The notes under the pieces: generated by a model | Told to the model about the DNA's origin: nothing | Seen by the model: only the letters and a program-made list of their open reading frames with translations | Databases searched by the model: none | From: an uncultured Lachnospiraceae bacterium | GTDB lineage: Bacteria > Bacillota > Clostridia > Lachnospirales > Lachnospiraceae | DNA: 64,000 bases | Assembly: GCA_910589265.1 (NCBI GenBank) | Contig: CAJUTQ010000053.1 | Coordinates: 5,615 to 69,614, forward strand | Direction: 5' to 3' | Made by a program: the position numbers and the translations under genes | Part shown: positions 61,944 through 64,000 of the stretch, in pieces | Numbering within the stretch: the stretch's first letter is position 1 | Layout: the number at the start of each line of letters is the position of its first letter

Positions 61944-62678
61944 ATGAGTGTAATTTCAATGAAGCAGTTGTTAGAGGCAGGCGTCCACTTTGGACATCAA
62001 ACAAGAAGATGGAATCCCAAAATGGCTCCTTATATTTATACGGAGAGAAATGGCATTTATATTATTGACTTGCAGAAGTCAGTAGGAAAGGTGGATGAAG
62101 CTTATAAAGCAGTTGCTGACATTGTTTCCGATGGAGGAACAATATTATTTGTAGGAACAAAGAAACAGGCCCAGGATGCAGTGAAAACAGAGGCGGAAAG
62201 ATGTGGGATGTTCTATGTAAATGAACGCTGGCTTGGAGGAATGCTCACAAACTTTAAGACAATCCGCAGTAGAATTGATCGGTTAAAAGCTATCGAAAAA
62301 ATGGCGGAGGACGGAACCTTTGATGTTCTTCCTAAAAAAGAAGTCATTGCATTAAAAAAAGAGTGGGAAAAATTAGAGAGAAACTTAGGTGGAATCAAGA
62401 ATATGAAAAGGATTCCAGACGCTATATTTGTTGTAGATCCAAAAAAAGAGAGAATCTGTATACAGGAGGCTCATACATTAGGAATTCCCTTGATTGGAAT
62501 TGCAGATACGAATTGCGATCCAGAAGAATTGAATTATGTAATTCCAGGAAATGATGATGCAATCCGGGCAGTAAAGTTAATTGTTGCAAAGATGGCCGAT
62601 GCTGTTGTGGAGGCAAATCAGGGAGAAGCTTCAGGCGAAGAGGAAATGGAAGCAGTGAACGAAATGGTAGAAGCATAA
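61944..62678 (+). CDS. rpsB: 30S ribosomal protein S2
   Basis: 244 aa (from ATG 61944): SVISMKQLLEAGVHFGHQTRRWNPKM at the N-terminus and NERWLGGMLTNFKTI, diagnostic for bS2. Small-subunit protein that joins late in assembly. GGAGG is seven bases before the ATG; an earlier ATG at 61911 adds eleven residues not seen in S2. Followed 25 bases later by tsf, the universal order. Confidence 0.97.
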   Translation: MSVISMKQLLEAGVHFGHQTRRWNPKMAPYIYTERNGIYIIDLQKSVGKVDEAYKAVADIVSDGGTILFVGTKKQAQDAVKTEAERCGMFYVNERWLGGMLTNFKTIRSRIDRLKAIEKMAEDGTFDVLPKKEVIALKKEWEKLERNLGGIKNMKRIPDAIFVVDPKKERICIQEAHTLGIPLIGIADTNCDPEELNYVIPGNDDAIRAVKLIVAKMADAVVEANQGEASGEEEMEAVNEMVEA

Positions 62679-62703
62679 TGGAATATCAGGAGGAAAATCA
62701 AAA

Positions 62704-63624
62704 ATGGCTATTACGGCGGCAATGGTAAAAGAATTAAGGGAAATGACTGGTGCAGGCATGATGGACTGTAAGAAAGCCTTGAATGAGACAAATGGAGACA
62801 TGGAGGCAGCAGTAGACTATTTAAGGAAAAATGGACAGGCAAAGGCTGAAAAGAAAGCGGGTAGAATTGCAGCAGAAGGACTTGTAAAAACGGTTGTAAA
62901 AGAAGACAAAAGGGCGGCCATTGTGGAAGTAAACTCTGAGACAGACTTTGTGGCCAAAAACGAAGAGTTTCAGTCTTATGTAACAGCAGTAGCAGAGCAG
63001 GCTGTATTATCATCAGCACAAGATTTGGATTCATTTTTAGGGGAACCATGGATGTTAGATTCTGGCAAAACAGTAAAAGATGCACTGACAGAAAAAGTGG
63101 CCATCATTGGTGAGAATTTAAATATTAGAAGATTTAAAAAGATAGAGGCTAAGAATGGATGTGTCGTATCCTATCTTCATGGCGGAGGAAGAATAGGTGT
63201 GTTAGTGGAGGCAAATACAAGTGTTGTCAATGACCTAGTCAAAGAAGCTTTGGTGAATGTTGCTATGCAGATTGCCGCTTTATCTCCTAAATACATTTCT
63301 TCCAAAGACGTATCAGAGGAATATAAGGAGCATGAAAAAACAATTTTGTTAGAGCAGGCAAAAAATGAGAATCCAAACAAACCAGATAATATTATTGAAA
63401 AAATGATTATTGGTCGCCTCAATAAAGAATTAAAAGAGATCTGTCTCTTAGATCAGGCATATGTAAAAGATGGAGATCTAACAGTAGAAAAGTACTTAGA
63501 TAAAGTTTCTAAAGAAGTAGGAAGTCCAGTTACGATTCAACAGTTTATTCGCTTTGAGACTGGAGAAGGTATTGAAAAGAAAGAGGAGAATTTTGCAGAG
63601 GAAGTGGCAAAACAGATGCGTTAG
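62704..63624 (+). CDS. tsf: Elongation factor Ts
   Basis: 306 aa: N-terminal UBA-like domain MVKELREMTGAGMMDCKKALNE, then the core with VNSETDFVAKNEEF and QIAALSPKYI and the C-terminal part with ICLLDQAYVKDGDLTVEKYL. It exchanges GDP for GTP on EF-Tu. AGGAGG precedes the ATG. A terminator follows. Confidence 0.97.
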   Translation: MAITAAMVKELREMTGAGMMDCKKALNETNGDMEAAVDYLRKNGQAKAEKKAGRIAAEGLVKTVVKEDKRAAIVEVNSETDFVAKNEEFQSYVTAVAEQAVLSSAQDLDSFLGEPWMLDSGKTVKDALTEKVAIIGENLNIRRFKKIEAKNGCVVSYLHGGGRIGVLVEANTSVVNDLVKEALVNVAMQIAALSPKYISSKDVSEEYKEHEKTILLEQAKNENPNKPDNIIEKMIIGRLNKELKEICLLDQAYVKDGDLTVEKYLDKVSKEVGSPVTIQQFIRFETGEGIEKKEENFAEEVAKQMR

Positions 63625-63656
63625 TGAACTTTGCGGCAAATTTTATAACGAAACGA

Positions 63657-63694
63657 AAAGAATCTATGGGTAAATGCTCATAGGTTCTTTTTTT
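63657..63694 (+). terminator. tsf intrinsic terminator
   Basis: A 12-bp stem (AAAGAATCTATG at 63657-63668 with 63679-63690, with one G-U pair) and a 10-base loop, followed by a T-run. It ends rpsB-tsf. Confidence 0.9.
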
Positions 63695-63865
63695 GAACTT
63701 TATGTATGAAAATATTAAAAGTTGAAGTATAATAAGGGTAAAATAAAAATTTGAGAGATGACGTATAATAAATTTCGCAAATAAATTTCATAAAAATAGA
63801 CATGGTCTATAGCCGTTTGGTAGAATTAAGTCACCACAACAAAACCTACTAAAGGAGGTATAAGG

Positions 63866-63973
63866 GTGAAAGAAAAAGTGGATTTTGGGGCGCACTTCAC
63901 TAAGAAGTCTTATAACTCCCTAAAAACAAATGTATGTTCTGTTTTGAGATTAGTTATCGTTGCATTTAACTAA
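63866..63973 (+). CDS. Small 35-aa ORF at the window end
   Basis: GTG at 63866 follows AAAGGAGG at seven or eight bases, a very good ribosome binding site. The product (35 aa, MKEKVDFGAHFTKKSYN...) is not recognised. It could be a short leader peptide, a small protein, or the start of a broken gene. The 230 bases between the tsf terminator and this ORF contain two TATAAT sequences (63728 and 63764) without a good -35; nothing else was seen. Its context continues past the window. Confidence 0.4.
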   Translation: MKEKVDFGAHFTKKSYNSLKTNVCSVLRLVIVAFN

Positions 63974-64000
63974 TTGAGAGGTATCGTAACCTTGGGCGGC

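Noticed and set aside
63805..63840. tRNA-like sequence ending in CACCA
   Set aside because: No cloverleaf arms can be formed; only the end looks like a tRNA tail.

Overview
The window looks like chromosome from a motile, endospore-forming, low-GC Firmicute. The most likely family is Lachnospiraceae (Clostridium cluster XIVa). Support comes from sporulation genes (gpr, spoIIP, sigK), codY, strong AGGAGG ribosome binding sites, frequent TTG/GTG starts, and a single fla/che superoperon containing FliY (a FliN-type switch protein with CheC domains), CheC, CheD and sigma-D. The species cannot be named from the sequence. No rRNA, tRNA, CRISPR, prophage or insertion sequence was seen.

Layout. (1) 1-6.1 kb: a double-Nudix protein, an lrgA/lrgB pair, then two tandem paralogous chemoreceptor genes on the minus strand. 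(2) 6.1-11 kb: a complete branched-chain amino-acid ABC importer (livJ-H-M-G-F) with a terminator between livJ and livH. (3) 11-25.6 kb: housekeeping and sporulation genes: gpr (minus), rpsT, spoIIP, lepA, hemW, a small promoter-driven ORF beside decayed sequence, sigK, an S41 protease, a PilT-like ATPase with altered catalytic motifs, a small membrane protein, comM, dprA and topA. (4) 25.7-26.5 kb: codY, a nutrient-sensing repressor, next to the motility operon. (5) 27.0-61.75 kb: a nearly continuous, one-strand operon of about 35 kb: flgB-flgC-fliE-fliF-fliG-fliH-fliI-fliJ-motE-fliK-flgD-TIGR02530-flgE-flbD-motA-motB-fliL-fliM-fliY-cheY-fliO-fliP-fliQ-fliR-flhB-flhA-flhF-flhG-pilZ-cheB-cheA-cheW-cheC-cheD-(small membrane protein)-sigD-fapA and three less-known genes. 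(6) 61.8-64 kb: rpsB-tsf, then a small ORF at the window edge.

The operon runs in assembly order: rod and MS ring, switch and export ATPase, hook, stator, C-ring, export gate, placement GTPases, chemotaxis signalling, then the late sigma factor. Flagellin, the hook-filament junction and cap genes, flgM and cheR are not here. Liv import supplies branched-chain amino acids, which CodY senses; CodY would plausibly repress both nutrient uptake and motility. A PilZ protein inside the operon gives a c-di-GMP input to the motor.

I found no clearly new multi-gene system. The most unusual points are: a hook-cap protein FlgD carrying two tandem surface-protein-like helical repeats; an in-frame 24-bp tandem repeat in fliY; a PilT-family ATPase lacking the usual His-box; an FlhF with DTAGF in place of the usual DTAGR; a sigma-K that begins without a pro-sequence; a promoter with a near-perfect dyad driving a 44-codon ORF; a shared dyad at both chemoreceptor promoters; and uncharacterised genes at the end of the fla/che operon.
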